Source: Methanobacterium alkalithermotolerans (lineage in GTDB: Archaea; Methanobacteriota; Methanobacteria; Methanobacteriales; Methanobacteriaceae). Taken from it: a stretch of 64,000 nucleotides of DNA. The notes beneath the pieces were generated by a model. It worked only from the letters and a program-made list of their open reading frames with translations, was not told the DNA's origin and did not search any database. The DNA lies in the NCBI RefSeq assembly GCF_018141185.1, contig NZ_CP058560.1:1054001-1118000 (forward strand), read 5' to 3'. Positions 8,672 through 18,376 of the stretch are shown here, in pieces (within the stretch, counting starts at the first letter, position 1; each line of letters starts with the position of its first letter). The translations under genes and the position numbers were made by a program.

Positions 8672-9775
8672 ATGTCCCTGAAATCTTTTTCCAGGCACGA
8701 AATAATAAATTTATTAAGTTCTAAAGGGGGAGAAGTGTTAAACTTAATGAAGGATGCTAATTCTAAAAGAGAGCACCCCCATATTACTTTTTCTAAAAAC
8801 GTGTTTTTGCCCCTTACTGAACTATGCCGGAATGATTGTGGTTACTGTACATTTAAAAAAACTCCAGATACAGTGAGTAAAGATATTCTAATGTACCCCA
8901 CTAAAGTATTGCTTAGTTTGAAAAAAGCAGAAAAATATGGTTGTAAAGAAGCTTTATTTACATTTGGAGAGCGTCCAGAAGAAATAAACCCTTTAAAAGA
9001 AGTTCTTAATAAATTAGGTTTTGCCAATATGGTGGAATATCTCTATCATATCTGCCAGGAGACTTTAAATAAAACCAGTTTATTACCCCATTCAAATCCC
9101 GGAACAATCTCTTATGCTGATTTGAAAATGCTTAAAGAGGTTAATGCCTCCATGGGTTTGATGTTAGAAAGTAGCAGCCAGCGCCTAATGTCCACCATTG
9201 CCCATGAAAAAAGTCCGGGTAAAAATCCCTGGTTAAGGCTTCAGACTATAGAAAACGCAGGAAAACTTAAAATACCCTTTACTACCGGGATTATAGTAGG
9301 TATAGGTGAAACCCTGCAGGAAAGGGCAGAATCTCTCCTGGAACTCCGCAGGATTCAGGACAAATACGGGCATATACAGGAAATAATTATTCAAAATTTC
9401 CATTCTAAACCAGGTATTGCTATGGAAAAACACAAAGAACCCTCTATCTTAGAGATGATTAAAACAGTTTGTGTTGCCAGATTAATTTTTCCAGATATTA
9501 GTATTCAACTACCCCCTAATCTCAATCCCGAAACTGCACAGATTTTTTTGATGTGTGGCTTGGATGATTGGGGAGGTGTTTCTCCGCTAACCCCTGATTT
9601 TGTGAACCCGGAAGCGCCCTGGCCTGAAATAGAAGAATTAAAAAAACTAACCACAGAAGCGGGATACCTCCTTAAAGAAAGATTAGCTGTTTATCCCCGG
9701 TATATGCACCCTGAATATCTAAGTGAGCAGATACTGGAAAAAATAGCTGATTTAAAATTTTATAACTTAAAGTAG
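8672..9775 (+). CDS. cofG: 7,8-didemethyl-8-hydroxy-5-deazariboflavin (FO) synthase subunit CofG
   Basis: Radical SAM enzyme that, with CofH, forms the F420 chromophore FO from a ribityluracil and tyrosine. The radical SAM cluster motif is CRNDCGYC (C52, C56, C59), and the following ENAGKLKIPFTTGIIVGIGE and IIIQNFHSKPG segments are hallmarks of the CofG half. The 367-residue length fits a stand-alone archaeal CofG. cofH is not in the window. The ribosome binding site is gggga, and the gene is downstream of the DUF2120-like gene. Its 3' end overlaps the convergent DUF429 gene by 16 bp. Confidence 0.96.
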   Translation: MSLKSFSRHEIINLLSSKGGEVLNLMKDANSKREHPHITFSKNVFLPLTELCRNDCGYCTFKKTPDTVSKDILMYPTKVLLSLKKAEKYGCKEALFTFGERPEEINPLKEVLNKLGFANMVEYLYHICQETLNKTSLLPHSNPGTISYADLKMLKEVNASMGLMLESSSQRLMSTIAHEKSPGKNPWLRLQTIENAGKLKIPFTTGIIVGIGETLQERAESLLELRRIQDKYGHIQEIIIQNFHSKPGIAMEKHKEPSILEMIKTVCVARLIFPDISIQLPPNLNPETAQIFLMCGLDDWGGVSPLTPDFVNPEAPWPEIEELKKLTTEAGYLLKERLAVYPRYMHPEYLSEQILEKIADLKFYNLK

Positions 9776-10422
9776 CTAGGAAAAAAAGTATTCATATCTC
9801 TATCAAAATTAATTTCGGTTTCGGGTATGATTATGGTTCCTTCTGAAGGGTCGCCCAGCTCTTTAAATTTTTCAAAAATATAATAAACACCGGTTAAAGC
9901 AGCAAGAGCAGAATCTATTTCATGGTTAGTTAATTCATCAGCTTTTTTATTTACCCAAAAAAAGTTATTTAAAGCATTAAATGTAGTTTGTTTATCCTGC
10001 CCTAAACCCATTATTTTTCCTGATGTTCGGGGATGGGTTTCTATAATTTTAAGTTTTAAGTTATTGCCCATGACTGTTTTTATAGATTTTTTAAGTTGAA
10101 TGCCCCGATGAGTTAATAATTTCATTCCATAAAAGGTTAAAGGTAAAACTCCTCCAAATTTTCTCATTTTTTTATCAGAATCCCTAAAATGCCCTCTTAT
10201 GCTACATTTGCACTCTTTTTCCAGGCAGCATCTGCCCTTAGGCAGTGAGAGGGGAGCATCAATAGCCACCACCACCGGACCCTCATTTATTATCTCAGTT
10301 AGAATTTCCTCATCTGAAAATACTGTTTTAAAAAATAATTTATTATGGTGGATAATGGTTATTCCCGTATCGTTTTCTGTTTTAGCAGATAAATCAATTC
10401 CCATAATCTTAATTTTAATCAC
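9760..10422 (-). CDS. DUF429 domain protein (RNase H-like fold)
   Basis: A 220-residue member of the DUF429 family, whose predicted fold is RNase H/actin-like. Supporting features are the N-terminal MGIDLSAKTENDTG strand-turn, VVVAIDAPLSLPKG with a conserved Asp, a cysteine-rich loop CCLEKECKC, and ETHPRTSG followed later by HEIDSALAALTGVY with the acidic pair typical of the family. The frame opens at a GTG (10422), but no ribosome binding site precedes it, so the ATG at 10404 is the likelier start. Function unknown. The end overlaps cofG by 16 bp in convergent orientation. Confidence 0.8.
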   Translation of the reverse strand: MIKIKIMGIDLSAKTENDTGITIIHHNKLFFKTVFSDEEILTEIINEGPVVVAIDAPLSLPKGRCCLEKECKCSIRGHFRDSDKKMRKFGGVLPLTFYGMKLLTHRGIQLKKSIKTVMGNNLKLKIIETHPRTSGKIMGLGQDKQTTFNALNNFFWVNKKADELTNHEIDSALAALTGVYYIFEKFKELGDPSEGTIIIPETEINFDRDMNTFFPSYFKL

Positions 10423-10510
10423 GTGTTTTTTTTTAATTGCCTTAGGTGAGATAATTTATTTTGAAAAAATTTAGTTGCAGATAAAAGATGCAATATATTT
10501 TAAGTTTATT

Positions 10511-13033
10511 CTAAGATTTTTTAAAATTAATATTAAATTTAGTTCCATTGGAAGAATCTAGACCTATCTCCCCACCTAATTGAGATACCAGAGTACATAC
10601 TATCTGTAAACCCAGTGTTTCAGTGTTTCTAAAATCAAGATTCCCGGGCAAACCCGGGCCATTATCTGCAATATTTAAAAAAATTTTATCACCTCGGGAA
10701 TAAAATTTTATTCCCATTTTAAAGTTTTGGTTATCATCTTCAGAGTTAAAAGCGTATTTAAAGCAATTAGAGGCCAGTTCATTGATAATTAGCCCACAAG
10801 GGATGGCCTGATCAATTTCCATTAATACTTTTTTGGCCTGGATATCTATCGCAATAGACTTACTGATATGGTTATAGGAACTTTTCAGTCCCTCTATCAG
10901 GTTTACAATGTATTCTGAAAATTCTACTGCTTCCATGCTTTCTGATGCATATAAAATCTCATGTATTAAAGCCAGAGACTTTATACGGTTTTTACTATCC
11001 TCGAACATTTCTCTGGTTGCAACATCATGTATTTGTTCCGACTGCAAGCCAATTAAACTGGATATTAATTGCATGTTGTTTTTAACCCGGTGATGTACTT
11101 CTTTTAGTAGTATCTCTTTTTCATTTAAAGACTTCTTAATCTGGTTTTCCATTTCTTTACGAATGCTTATATCTCTTAAAGTAGATATAAATCCCTTAGG
11201 AGTACCTTGATAATCATGGGATAGTGCAAAATTCATTTCGCCTGTGAATTTAGTTCCATCTGTCCTGATGAAGTTATATTCTATGTTGTGCAGATAACCA
11301 TCCACAATAATTTTTTCCATGTTTTCCTTAATAAGCTGGTGTTTAGAGGGAGATACAATATCAAAAATTGTTTTGGAGTGATAATTTATGGTTTTATCTC
11401 CTCCTAAAATTTCAATAGCTTTTTGAGACAGGTGAGTGATATTTCCTTCCAGATCCATAGCAATAACCCCATCTAAACTGGCCTTCAAAAGGGTGCTGTA
11501 TATTGTTTCAAGATTATTGCGGGCTTTTTCTGCCATTTTATGTTGAGTAAGATCTTTTATATTTAAAATTATCCCTTTAACTGCAGGATCATTTAAAAGG
11601 TTTTGGGCAACCACCTGACATACCATCCATGATCCATTTTCATTTTGGAACCTGATCTCAAAGTCAATACTCTGTTTTGATTTTTTTAGTTTCTCAAATA
11701 GTGCTTCATTGGCCAGGGAAATATCCTGGTAAAAGACCAAATCAAGAATATTGAAGCCCAGTATTTCATGAACTTTGAATCCAAAAGTTTTTTCCACAGA
11801 AGGGCTGGCATAAGTTATATCGCCCTTTTTATTTAAAACCAGTATTAAATCCAGTGCATTTTCAATTAAGGATCTAAAATGTCTTTCAGAAAGCTTTAAA
11901 GCTTCATTTGCCTTTTTTAATTTAGTAATATTTCGGGCTGCAGCAAAAACTCCCTGTACCTTACCTTCATTATCCCTATATACTGTGGCATTATAGAGTA
12001 CATCCATGGTTTTTCCAGTAATGTGTCTCAAAGTTAAAGGATAGTCTTTAAGGGACCCGTAAAACAGTGTCTTTTGATAGCCCCTCATGGCTTTTTCCGG
12101 GAGAGTAAAGTACTGGGAAAAGTTAGTTCCAATTAATTGATTTCTAGGAATTCCGGTAGCATCTTCAGTGGCTTGATTTACATCCATTATCTTCCCACCC
12201 TGACTAATAGTTACCATAGGATCCAGATTGGCTTCAATTAGATTTCGGGAGTAGTTCATGGCATATTTAAGTTCTTCCTCTACTTCAATCTGGTCATTTA
12301 TCTGCCTACTACTAAAAATAGCCCCATTAAATTGGCCTTCATCACTAAAAAGAGGAGTTAAAATACTTTCAATCCAGGTATAGTTCTGATGAATATTGAA
12401 GAACCTGCTTCTTATTTTTATAGATTTTTTATTATTTCCACATTCTTTAAAGGCTTTTAAAGTTTTTTCCAGGTCTTCTGGATGTATAAATTCAAAAATA
12501 GGCTTTCCTAAAAATTCAGAAGGATTATAGCCCAGCGTTCTTTTTATAGAAGAAGAAACAAAAGATATAATGCCTTTTTGATTCAAACGACCCACATAAT
12601 CATCCATAGTTTCACTGATGAGATTAAGGTTGTTCTGTGATTTGAGGAGTTTTTTTTCCATATTTTTTCGATGGGAAATCATTTCCAGGGCAAATCTCAA
12701 TTCCATATCATCAAATGGTTTCACTATATAATTTTGAGGTTCAGTTAATCTGGCCCTTTCCATGGTTTTTTCATCAGCATAGGCCGTTAAATATATAATG
12801 GGCACTTCAAGATTTTGTAAAATTATTTTTGCAGCACTTATACCATCCATATTTCCTTTTAAAATAATATCCATCAATATAACATCAGGTAGAGTATTTA
12901 GTGCCATCTCTACTGCTTCATCACCTGAAGAAGCAATGCCAATAACTTGGAAATTCCAGCTCAAGAGTTTCTTTTTTATTTGAAGAGCCGTTATATTATC
13001 ATCTTCAGCAATTAAAACTTTAAAAGGGGTCAT
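10511..13033 (-). CDS. REC-multi-PAS-HisKA_2 hybrid sensor histidine kinase
   Basis: An 840-residue soluble signalling protein. Residues 1-125 form a receiver domain with acidic pocket EDD (10-12), phosphoacceptor D55 in LMDIIL and KPFDD near 108. Four or five PAS domains follow (about 135-625), several ending in the GVFAAARNIT or GIILNIKDLT type of PAC strand. The kinase core is of the HisKA_2 class: HHRVKNN with the phosphoacceptor at 647 or 648, N-box INELASN (about 750-756) and G1 box DNGPGLP (about 790). There is no membrane segment, so signals are probably cytoplasmic. The gene lies 38 bp after a second REC-PAS protein and is probably co-transcribed with it. Confidence 0.92.
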   Translation of the reverse strand: MTPFKVLIAEDDNITALQIKKKLLSWNFQVIGIASSGDEAVEMALNTLPDVILMDIILKGNMDGISAAKIILQNLEVPIIYLTAYADEKTMERARLTEPQNYIVKPFDDMELRFALEMISHRKNMEKKLLKSQNNLNLISETMDDYVGRLNQKGIISFVSSSIKRTLGYNPSEFLGKPIFEFIHPEDLEKTLKAFKECGNNKKSIKIRSRFFNIHQNYTWIESILTPLFSDEGQFNGAIFSSRQINDQIEVEEELKYAMNYSRNLIEANLDPMVTISQGGKIMDVNQATEDATGIPRNQLIGTNFSQYFTLPEKAMRGYQKTLFYGSLKDYPLTLRHITGKTMDVLYNATVYRDNEGKVQGVFAAARNITKLKKANEALKLSERHFRSLIENALDLILVLNKKGDITYASPSVEKTFGFKVHEILGFNILDLVFYQDISLANEALFEKLKKSKQSIDFEIRFQNENGSWMVCQVVAQNLLNDPAVKGIILNIKDLTQHKMAEKARNNLETIYSTLLKASLDGVIAMDLEGNITHLSQKAIEILGGDKTINYHSKTIFDIVSPSKHQLIKENMEKIIVDGYLHNIEYNFIRTDGTKFTGEMNFALSHDYQGTPKGFISTLRDISIRKEMENQIKKSLNEKEILLKEVHHRVKNNMQLISSLIGLQSEQIHDVATREMFEDSKNRIKSLALIHEILYASESMEAVEFSEYIVNLIEGLKSSYNHISKSIAIDIQAKKVLMEIDQAIPCGLIINELASNCFKYAFNSEDDNQNFKMGIKFYSRGDKIFLNIADNGPGLPGNLDFRNTETLGLQIVCTLVSQLGGEIGLDSSNGTKFNINFKKS

Positions 13034-13071
13034 TTTAAATCTTTTCCATTGAATTAATTATAATTAATGAT

Positions 13072-16000
13072 TTAAAATATTTTAGAAGGGAAATATAGTT
13101 CAAATAGTTTTTTAGAGGAAGTACCTATCTTTAATCGGCCACCTATCTCCAGGGATAGTGCTTTTATAATTTGGAATTCAGCATCATGTTCTACTTCAAG
13201 TGTTAAATCAGTAATCATGTCCAGTCTATTTTCCTTATCATAGGGAGCAATTATGATTTTAAGTTCACCAGATCGTGAAGGGGATTTTTTAATTACCAGG
13301 GATAACATTTCACTTAATATTAAACCTAAAGTCAACCAGCTATCTTCATTTAAATTTATTGTATTGATTTTAATATCAATTTTAAATTCATCAGGTTTTA
13401 AATGGTTCTTATTGATGAAATCTTCAATTATGCTTTCCAAATATGTATTTAAATTTTCAGAACCATTAGAGTAAGAAATTGATTGATTATAAAGTTTTTC
13501 ACTGGCAATAATTGCTTCTTCCATCTGATTCTGCTTTTCTTTGATGTCTTCTAATAATTTTTCCCTGAAAATTTTGGAATTTAATTTAAGAATATTTTTC
13601 AATGATTTAAGGTTATTTTCAAAGCTTTTTCTTTCCTTATCAAATAATTTATTTTTTTCTTCAAAAAGGGCTTTCAATTCATCCTGCTCATTCATTATAG
13701 AATCTAATTTTGAAAGATTGTCTGCCTTTTCCTTTTCCAGTTTTTCTAAATTTTTCCCCATATTATGAATTATTTCAGTTTTTTCTGCCATTATCGATTT
13801 AATTTCCTGATTAATTGAATTCAAACTTCTTTTAAGCTCTTTATTTTCTTTTTCAAGTTTATTTAAAGATTTTTTTGAACTTTCTTTGATTTTGGAATAT
13901 TTATCCAGCAGTTCTCTCTGGCTCTTTTTTAGATTATCATTATCAATCTCCAGTGATTGATGTAATGATTGTATATTCTTAATATCCTTCATCAGATTTT
14001 CTTTTTCATTTTTAAGAAATGATTTCTGATTTTTTAAAGTTTCCAATTTGTTATTAAGCTCTTTAATCTTTTTATCCTGTTCTAAAGATTTTTTATCGGA
14101 TTTTTCTTTAATTTTAAGATTATTTTCTTCTAAAGATTTTTTAATATCCTTTAATTGGGATAATTTATTTAAGTAATATTTTTTATCTTTTTCATGATTC
14201 TGGTTATCCTTTTCCAGGGCCATGACATGACTTTCTAAGTTTTGAAGAGAATCTATCAAGTTTTTTTGTTCCTCAATCAAAATGTTATGACCATTTTTAA
14301 GTAATTCCTGTTCTTTAATAGAATTTTTTTCAAGTAAAGTGTACTCTTTTAATAAAGAATCATTTATCTGTTTTAGCTGGGCAATATCGCCCTTAAAGTC
14401 TCCTATTTGTCGGTTAAATTCCTTTTTCATCTCTTCTGAATCTTTCTGGTTTCTGGATTTTATAAATTCTAATTCTGCAAGCTCCCTTTGTAAAAGTTTA
14501 TTGTCTTCTGAAAGTTTATTAGCCTGTTTTACTGAATTTTCAAGATTTTTTTTGAGATTTAGGTTATATTCATTTAACTCTTTTATCAAAAGGTCTGATG
14601 ATGGCTCATTTTCATCTATTTTGGCCATGTTCTGAGTTTCTTCTTTTAGTTGTTTTAACTCGTTTTTTAGATCATTTTTGGCTATTTTAAGCTGATTAAT
14701 TTCCAGATTCAGTTTATATGAATCAATTTTTTTTGATTTTATTTTTTCCTGGATTTCATTTTTTAAATCTTGATTTTCCTGTAAAATTTCTAATCCACTT
14801 TTTTCAGCTTTTTCCAGTTTTTCCTCCTTTTGAGCCAGTTCAGTCTGTAGATCTTCTTGAATTTTTATTAAATCCCTGTTTTTTGCATTCAGTGCTTCTA
14901 TTTCGTCCTGGTAATTTCCTGCAATAGACCCCACTGCCATAAATTTGCCCGGGGCAGAGTCAGCCAGAGGCACTATATCCCAATTTAGATTAATTTTAGA
15001 ATTAGATAATTTTAAAGGATTATTTTTTAGATTTATGTTATTGGGATTGATCTTTTTTAAGAATTTCTCTTCAAATTCTTTTTTATTTTCCAAAGAAAGT
15101 AGATATTTGAAATTAGAAGGATTTTTCAACTTTTTAAAGCTGTTATTGGTAAAAATAATGCTCCCCAGTTTATCCATAACACAAACCAGATTCTTTTGTT
15201 TTTCAAGTAGAGATTTAAAAAAATTCATTTCATTTTTTAAATCATTTTCTACATTTTTATTTTCAGAAACATCCCGAATAAGAACAGCAACCCCCCCTGC
15301 TGAAGGATAAGCATTTATTTCATACACTCTGGTGCCATTAGAATTAGGGTATTCATCTATCAGGCTCTGAGGAGTTTGGGATTTAAGTGCTGTTTTATAT
15401 AATTCTTCCACTTCTATCCCTTTTAATTGAGTAAATATATCGTATATTGATTTACCTAAGGCTTGCGACCTGGATACACCAGTTAAATTTTCAGCATAGT
15501 TATTCCAGTAAATACAATTAAAATTCCGATCTATTGCAAAAAAAACAGCATTTATGGTATTAAGAATTGGTTCAAATTTATACTCCATGACTTGAGCCGC
15601 TTTTAATTTATCTTCATTAGAGATTAGTTCCGGAGAAGTTTTTAAGGTATTTACAACTCGGACTGAATGTTTTTCCGGAGTTATTTTGCTGGATTTTTCT
15701 TCCTTTTTATTCAATTTAAGTAAAAATCCATCAATATTATGTGAGTCATCTGTATACCTGCTTACAGTTAATTTAACTTCCATTTTATTATCCAGTTGGG
15801 GTTTACAAATTAAACAACTATTGGAAGAGGAGGAGATAGTTTGGCTGTAGCTTACAGAGTTTTCTTTTTCCAGTTTTAATAATAAATCATCATCCATTCC
15901 CATGTCCCTAAAAAGATTAAAATTATCAATTTCTAAATCGTCTGCCATTATCCCACAAAAGCCAGTGGTGCCTTGAATAAAGTTTCCTTTATAATCAAAA

Positions 16001-16821
16001 AAGGCAGATACTGGTGAAGAATTGCGTAAAATTTTTTTTATCAGATTATCAATGGCTTCTTCATCCACCACATGGGTTATGTCTTTAAAAATAAGGGTGG
16101 AACCTACTATATCCACCTCCGAATCTTTAATAGGGGCTATCATATAGTCAATTGGAACATAGGATCCGGAAATTGTTTTTAGCCATGATCTACCCTTTAT
16201 TTCTGCAGTTTTATTTTTCAAAAGATCCAGCACCGGATTTTTACTTATACTGGCAGTTTTTTTACGATGTAGTTCAAATATTTCATCAATTTTTTGCCCA
16301 ATACCCTCTTCTTTATCCCAGCCGGTAATATAAGAAGCATTGTAATTCATGAACTGGACAATTCCATCTTTATCAGTTATTATTACTGCCCCTCCCGTTT
16401 TTTTAATTTTTTTATCTAGAAAAGGGTCTTTTTCCATGGTTTTATCCAGATGGTGTTGATACAATGCCTGATCGATGTTTTTTTGTAGTTCCTCTTCATC
16501 AAATGGTTTTAAAAGATAGGCATAAGATACCGTATTGCCTGCTCTTTTTCGAGTATTATCATCCCCATGGGCAGTAAGATAAATAATAGGAATATCTTGA
16601 TGTTTTGATATTTCTTCAGCAGCAGTTATACCATCAATTTGTCCTTTCAAAATAATGTCCATTAAAATTAAATCTGGTTTAAGTTCTTCGGCCTTAATAA
16701 TAGCCTCTCTTCCAGAAAAAGCAAAGGTGGGTACATCATAACCCATTGATTTTAGTTTCCTTTGAAGCTCCATTGCTGTGAGTCCTTCATCCTCTACAAT
16801 TAAAATACGCGCCGCAGGCAT
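13072..16821 (-). CDS. REC-PAS-long coiled coil protein with degenerate kinase-like C-terminus
   Basis: 1249 residues. The N-terminal receiver (1-122) has EDE, D55 in LMDIIL and KPFDEE, close to that of the neighbouring kinase. PAS-like modules occupy about 135-650, for example AIDRNFNCIYWNNYAENLTG. Roughly 650-1070 is one long charged coiled coil. The last ~185 residues align by spacing with the neighbour's HisKA_2-ATPase core, but the phosphoacceptor motif reads RKSFENN (about 1064-1070), the N-box reads LSEMLSL and no DNGPG is present. It therefore looks catalytically dead, perhaps a scaffold or allosteric partner. The ribosome binding site ggggggagg is strong. First gene of the operon. 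Confidence 0.9.
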   Translation of the reverse strand: MPAARILIVEDEGLTAMELQRKLKSMGYDVPTFAFSGREAIIKAEELKPDLILMDIILKGQIDGITAAEEISKHQDIPIIYLTAHGDDNTRKRAGNTVSYAYLLKPFDEEELQKNIDQALYQHHLDKTMEKDPFLDKKIKKTGGAVIITDKDGIVQFMNYNASYITGWDKEEGIGQKIDEIFELHRKKTASISKNPVLDLLKNKTAEIKGRSWLKTISGSYVPIDYMIAPIKDSEVDIVGSTLIFKDITHVVDEEAIDNLIKKILRNSSPVSAFFDYKGNFIQGTTGFCGIMADDLEIDNFNLFRDMGMDDDLLLKLEKENSVSYSQTISSSSNSCLICKPQLDNKMEVKLTVSRYTDDSHNIDGFLLKLNKKEEKSSKITPEKHSVRVVNTLKTSPELISNEDKLKAAQVMEYKFEPILNTINAVFFAIDRNFNCIYWNNYAENLTGVSRSQALGKSIYDIFTQLKGIEVEELYKTALKSQTPQSLIDEYPNSNGTRVYEINAYPSAGGVAVLIRDVSENKNVENDLKNEMNFFKSLLEKQKNLVCVMDKLGSIIFTNNSFKKLKNPSNFKYLLSLENKKEFEEKFLKKINPNNINLKNNPLKLSNSKINLNWDIVPLADSAPGKFMAVGSIAGNYQDEIEALNAKNRDLIKIQEDLQTELAQKEEKLEKAEKSGLEILQENQDLKNEIQEKIKSKKIDSYKLNLEINQLKIAKNDLKNELKQLKEETQNMAKIDENEPSSDLLIKELNEYNLNLKKNLENSVKQANKLSEDNKLLQRELAELEFIKSRNQKDSEEMKKEFNRQIGDFKGDIAQLKQINDSLLKEYTLLEKNSIKEQELLKNGHNILIEEQKNLIDSLQNLESHVMALEKDNQNHEKDKKYYLNKLSQLKDIKKSLEENNLKIKEKSDKKSLEQDKKIKELNNKLETLKNQKSFLKNEKENLMKDIKNIQSLHQSLEIDNDNLKKSQRELLDKYSKIKESSKKSLNKLEKENKELKRSLNSINQEIKSIMAEKTEIIHNMGKNLEKLEKEKADNLSKLDSIMNEQDELKALFEEKNKLFDKERKSFENNLKSLKNILKLNSKIFREKLLEDIKEKQNQMEEAIIASEKLYNQSISYSNGSENLNTYLESIIEDFINKNHLKPDEFKIDIKINTINLNEDSWLTLGLILSEMLSLVIKKSPSRSGELKIIIAPYDKENRLDMITDLTLEVEHDAEFQIIKALSLEIGGRLKIGTSSKKLFELYFPSKIF

Positions 16822-17226
16822 AAAAACATCCTCCCCCCTTAACTGGATGTTGTAAAATAGATCAACTTAAAACGCCAGTATAAGTTTCCTTACCCCTTTA
16901 AATTAAATTATTAAAAAGCTTCCAAATAATTATTACAATTTTACTGGTTTTTGGTTAAAATCCCGGTTAAATAGTCCTTATGCCAGTATAACTTTTAATA
17001 ATTTATTATGATTTATCCTATTTAATATTAGTTATTAAATAAAAGAATTTTTAGATTAACCATTATTTATCCCTTTAAATCGTTATTAAACAATTGAGGA
17101 CTATATGAGGTAAATTAAAAGATAATAAATTAAAAATGTAATCTATTTAAAAATCTAAAAAGAAAAATTCTAGATATTAATTAAATAATACTAATCATAA
17201 CCTGAAAACCCCAAGCAGATTAAAAA
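16822..17226. other. 405-bp intergenic region, promoter zone of the signalling operon
   Basis: AT-rich. It must hold the promoter of the minus-strand REC-PAS operon. A short direct repeat gccagtataagttt / gccagtataacttt lies at 16874-16887 and 16982-16995 (13 of 14 identical, 108 bp apart) and could be a pair of regulator sites. No ORF, tRNA or long hairpin is seen. Confidence 0.4.
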
Positions 17227-17952
17227 CTAATCAATCTTAGCATCCACCACTACATGAACCACTCCGGGAGAATACTTTTTAATAATCCTCTGCTTAGTAA
17301 TATTCACATTCCTTTCCCCAGCCGCCTTTTTTATTCGTTCTATGGGCCTTTTAGACATTATTTTTTCTGGGACCGTTTCATGATAATGAATTACTCCACC
17401 TTCATTCACACAATCCATAGCTGATTGAAGGTAGTCCTGAGTATTCCCAATATACCCCATCAATACTCTATCTGCAGATAAATTAGGAGCTATCTCCATA
17501 GAATCGCCTAAAAAAGTTTTTACTTTCGCTTGAATTTTATTTAATATAATATTTTCATTTAAATAATGAAAAGCTTCGGGATTGATTTCAATAGAATACA
17601 TCTTTTTCAGCTTAGAGTGAACTGCTAGTGGTACAGAAAAATAGCCTATTCCGGCAAACATATCCACCACTATTTCGCCTTCTTCCACCAGGCGGGCAAT
17701 CCTAATTCTCTCAGCAGTATTGCCCTTAGACCACATCACCCGTGAAACATCCAGCTTAAAAAGGCAATTATTTTCCTTATGGATTGTTTCTGTCTGATTC
17801 CCATACAGCAGTTTAACGTCCGGTTTACGGGTTTTTCCATTAATATTACCCACTTTGACTACTGTATTTACGCCCGGAATTTTTAAAAAATTAGAAACAT
17901 CATCTAAATCTTCATTTATTACCACAACGTGGCCTATTTGCTTCCATTTCAT
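17227..17952 (-). CDS. taw2: tRNA wybutosine-pathway aminocarboxypropyltransferase Taw2
   Basis: Transfers the 3-amino-3-carboxypropyl group of SAM to 4-demethylwyosine at G37 of tRNA-Phe. The 241-residue protein has the Trm5/Tyw2 family layout: KLDVSRVMWSKGN, the SAM-binding loop VVDMFAGIGYFSVPLA, YSIEINPEAF and GVIHYHETVPEK. The last motif and the short length favour Taw2 over the m1G37 methyltransferase Trm5, which is about 330 residues with an extra N-terminal domain. The start ATG is at 17952. It is divergent from purP across a 424-bp gap and seems to be a single gene. Confidence 0.85.
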   Translation of the reverse strand: MKWKQIGHVVVINEDLDDVSNFLKIPGVNTVVKVGNINGKTRKPDVKLLYGNQTETIHKENNCLFKLDVSRVMWSKGNTAERIRIARLVEEGEIVVDMFAGIGYFSVPLAVHSKLKKMYSIEINPEAFHYLNENIILNKIQAKVKTFLGDSMEIAPNLSADRVLMGYIGNTQDYLQSAMDCVNEGGVIHYHETVPEKIMSKRPIERIKKAAGERNVNITKQRIIKKYSPGVVHVVVDAKID

Positions 17953-18376
17953 ATATATGACCTTAAAATAAAATTAAAATGATTTATGAAATTGTATATT
18001 ATTTATGCCTATAAGATTTTTGGTTGGAGGATGCTTAAGTTGGGAGTTTAAAGTATTTTATTCAAATTTCAAATTAAATGTCATTTGATAAAAAGGGTAT
18101 GAGCAAATTAGATAGTGATTATCATTTCCCAGCTTAAATTTGCAATCTCGTTTTAAACTAATATTGTTCGATAGGCGGAATATAAAAAGGACTTATTAAA
18201 ACATAAGACTTAGTATCAAGACAAAAAAAATATCTATTAGTATAATCCAATACACATCAACTAATATTTTGAGTATTAAATCCGGTTTAATTGGCACCAG
18301 AGTTTCAATTAGAGAACATGGTGCTATGGCTGGCCTAATTGATTAAATGTGAATTAAATTAATTAAGGGGAATTTT
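17953..18376. other. 424-bp divergent intergenic region between taw2 and purP
   Basis: Holds the promoters of taw2 (minus) and purP (plus). About 55 bp upstream of purP is an inverted repeat, gcacca (18294-18299) and tggtgc (18319-18324), separated by 19 bases, inside a wider aattggcacc ... ggcctaatt arrangement. It could be an operator or leader structure for the purine gene. No tRNA or credible ORF is seen. Confidence 0.4.

Noticed and set aside
13541..15310. Several plus-strand frames rich in Phe, Ser and Leu opposite the coiled-coil protein
   Set aside because: They mirror the biased codons of the coiled coil on the other strand and have no ribosome binding sites.
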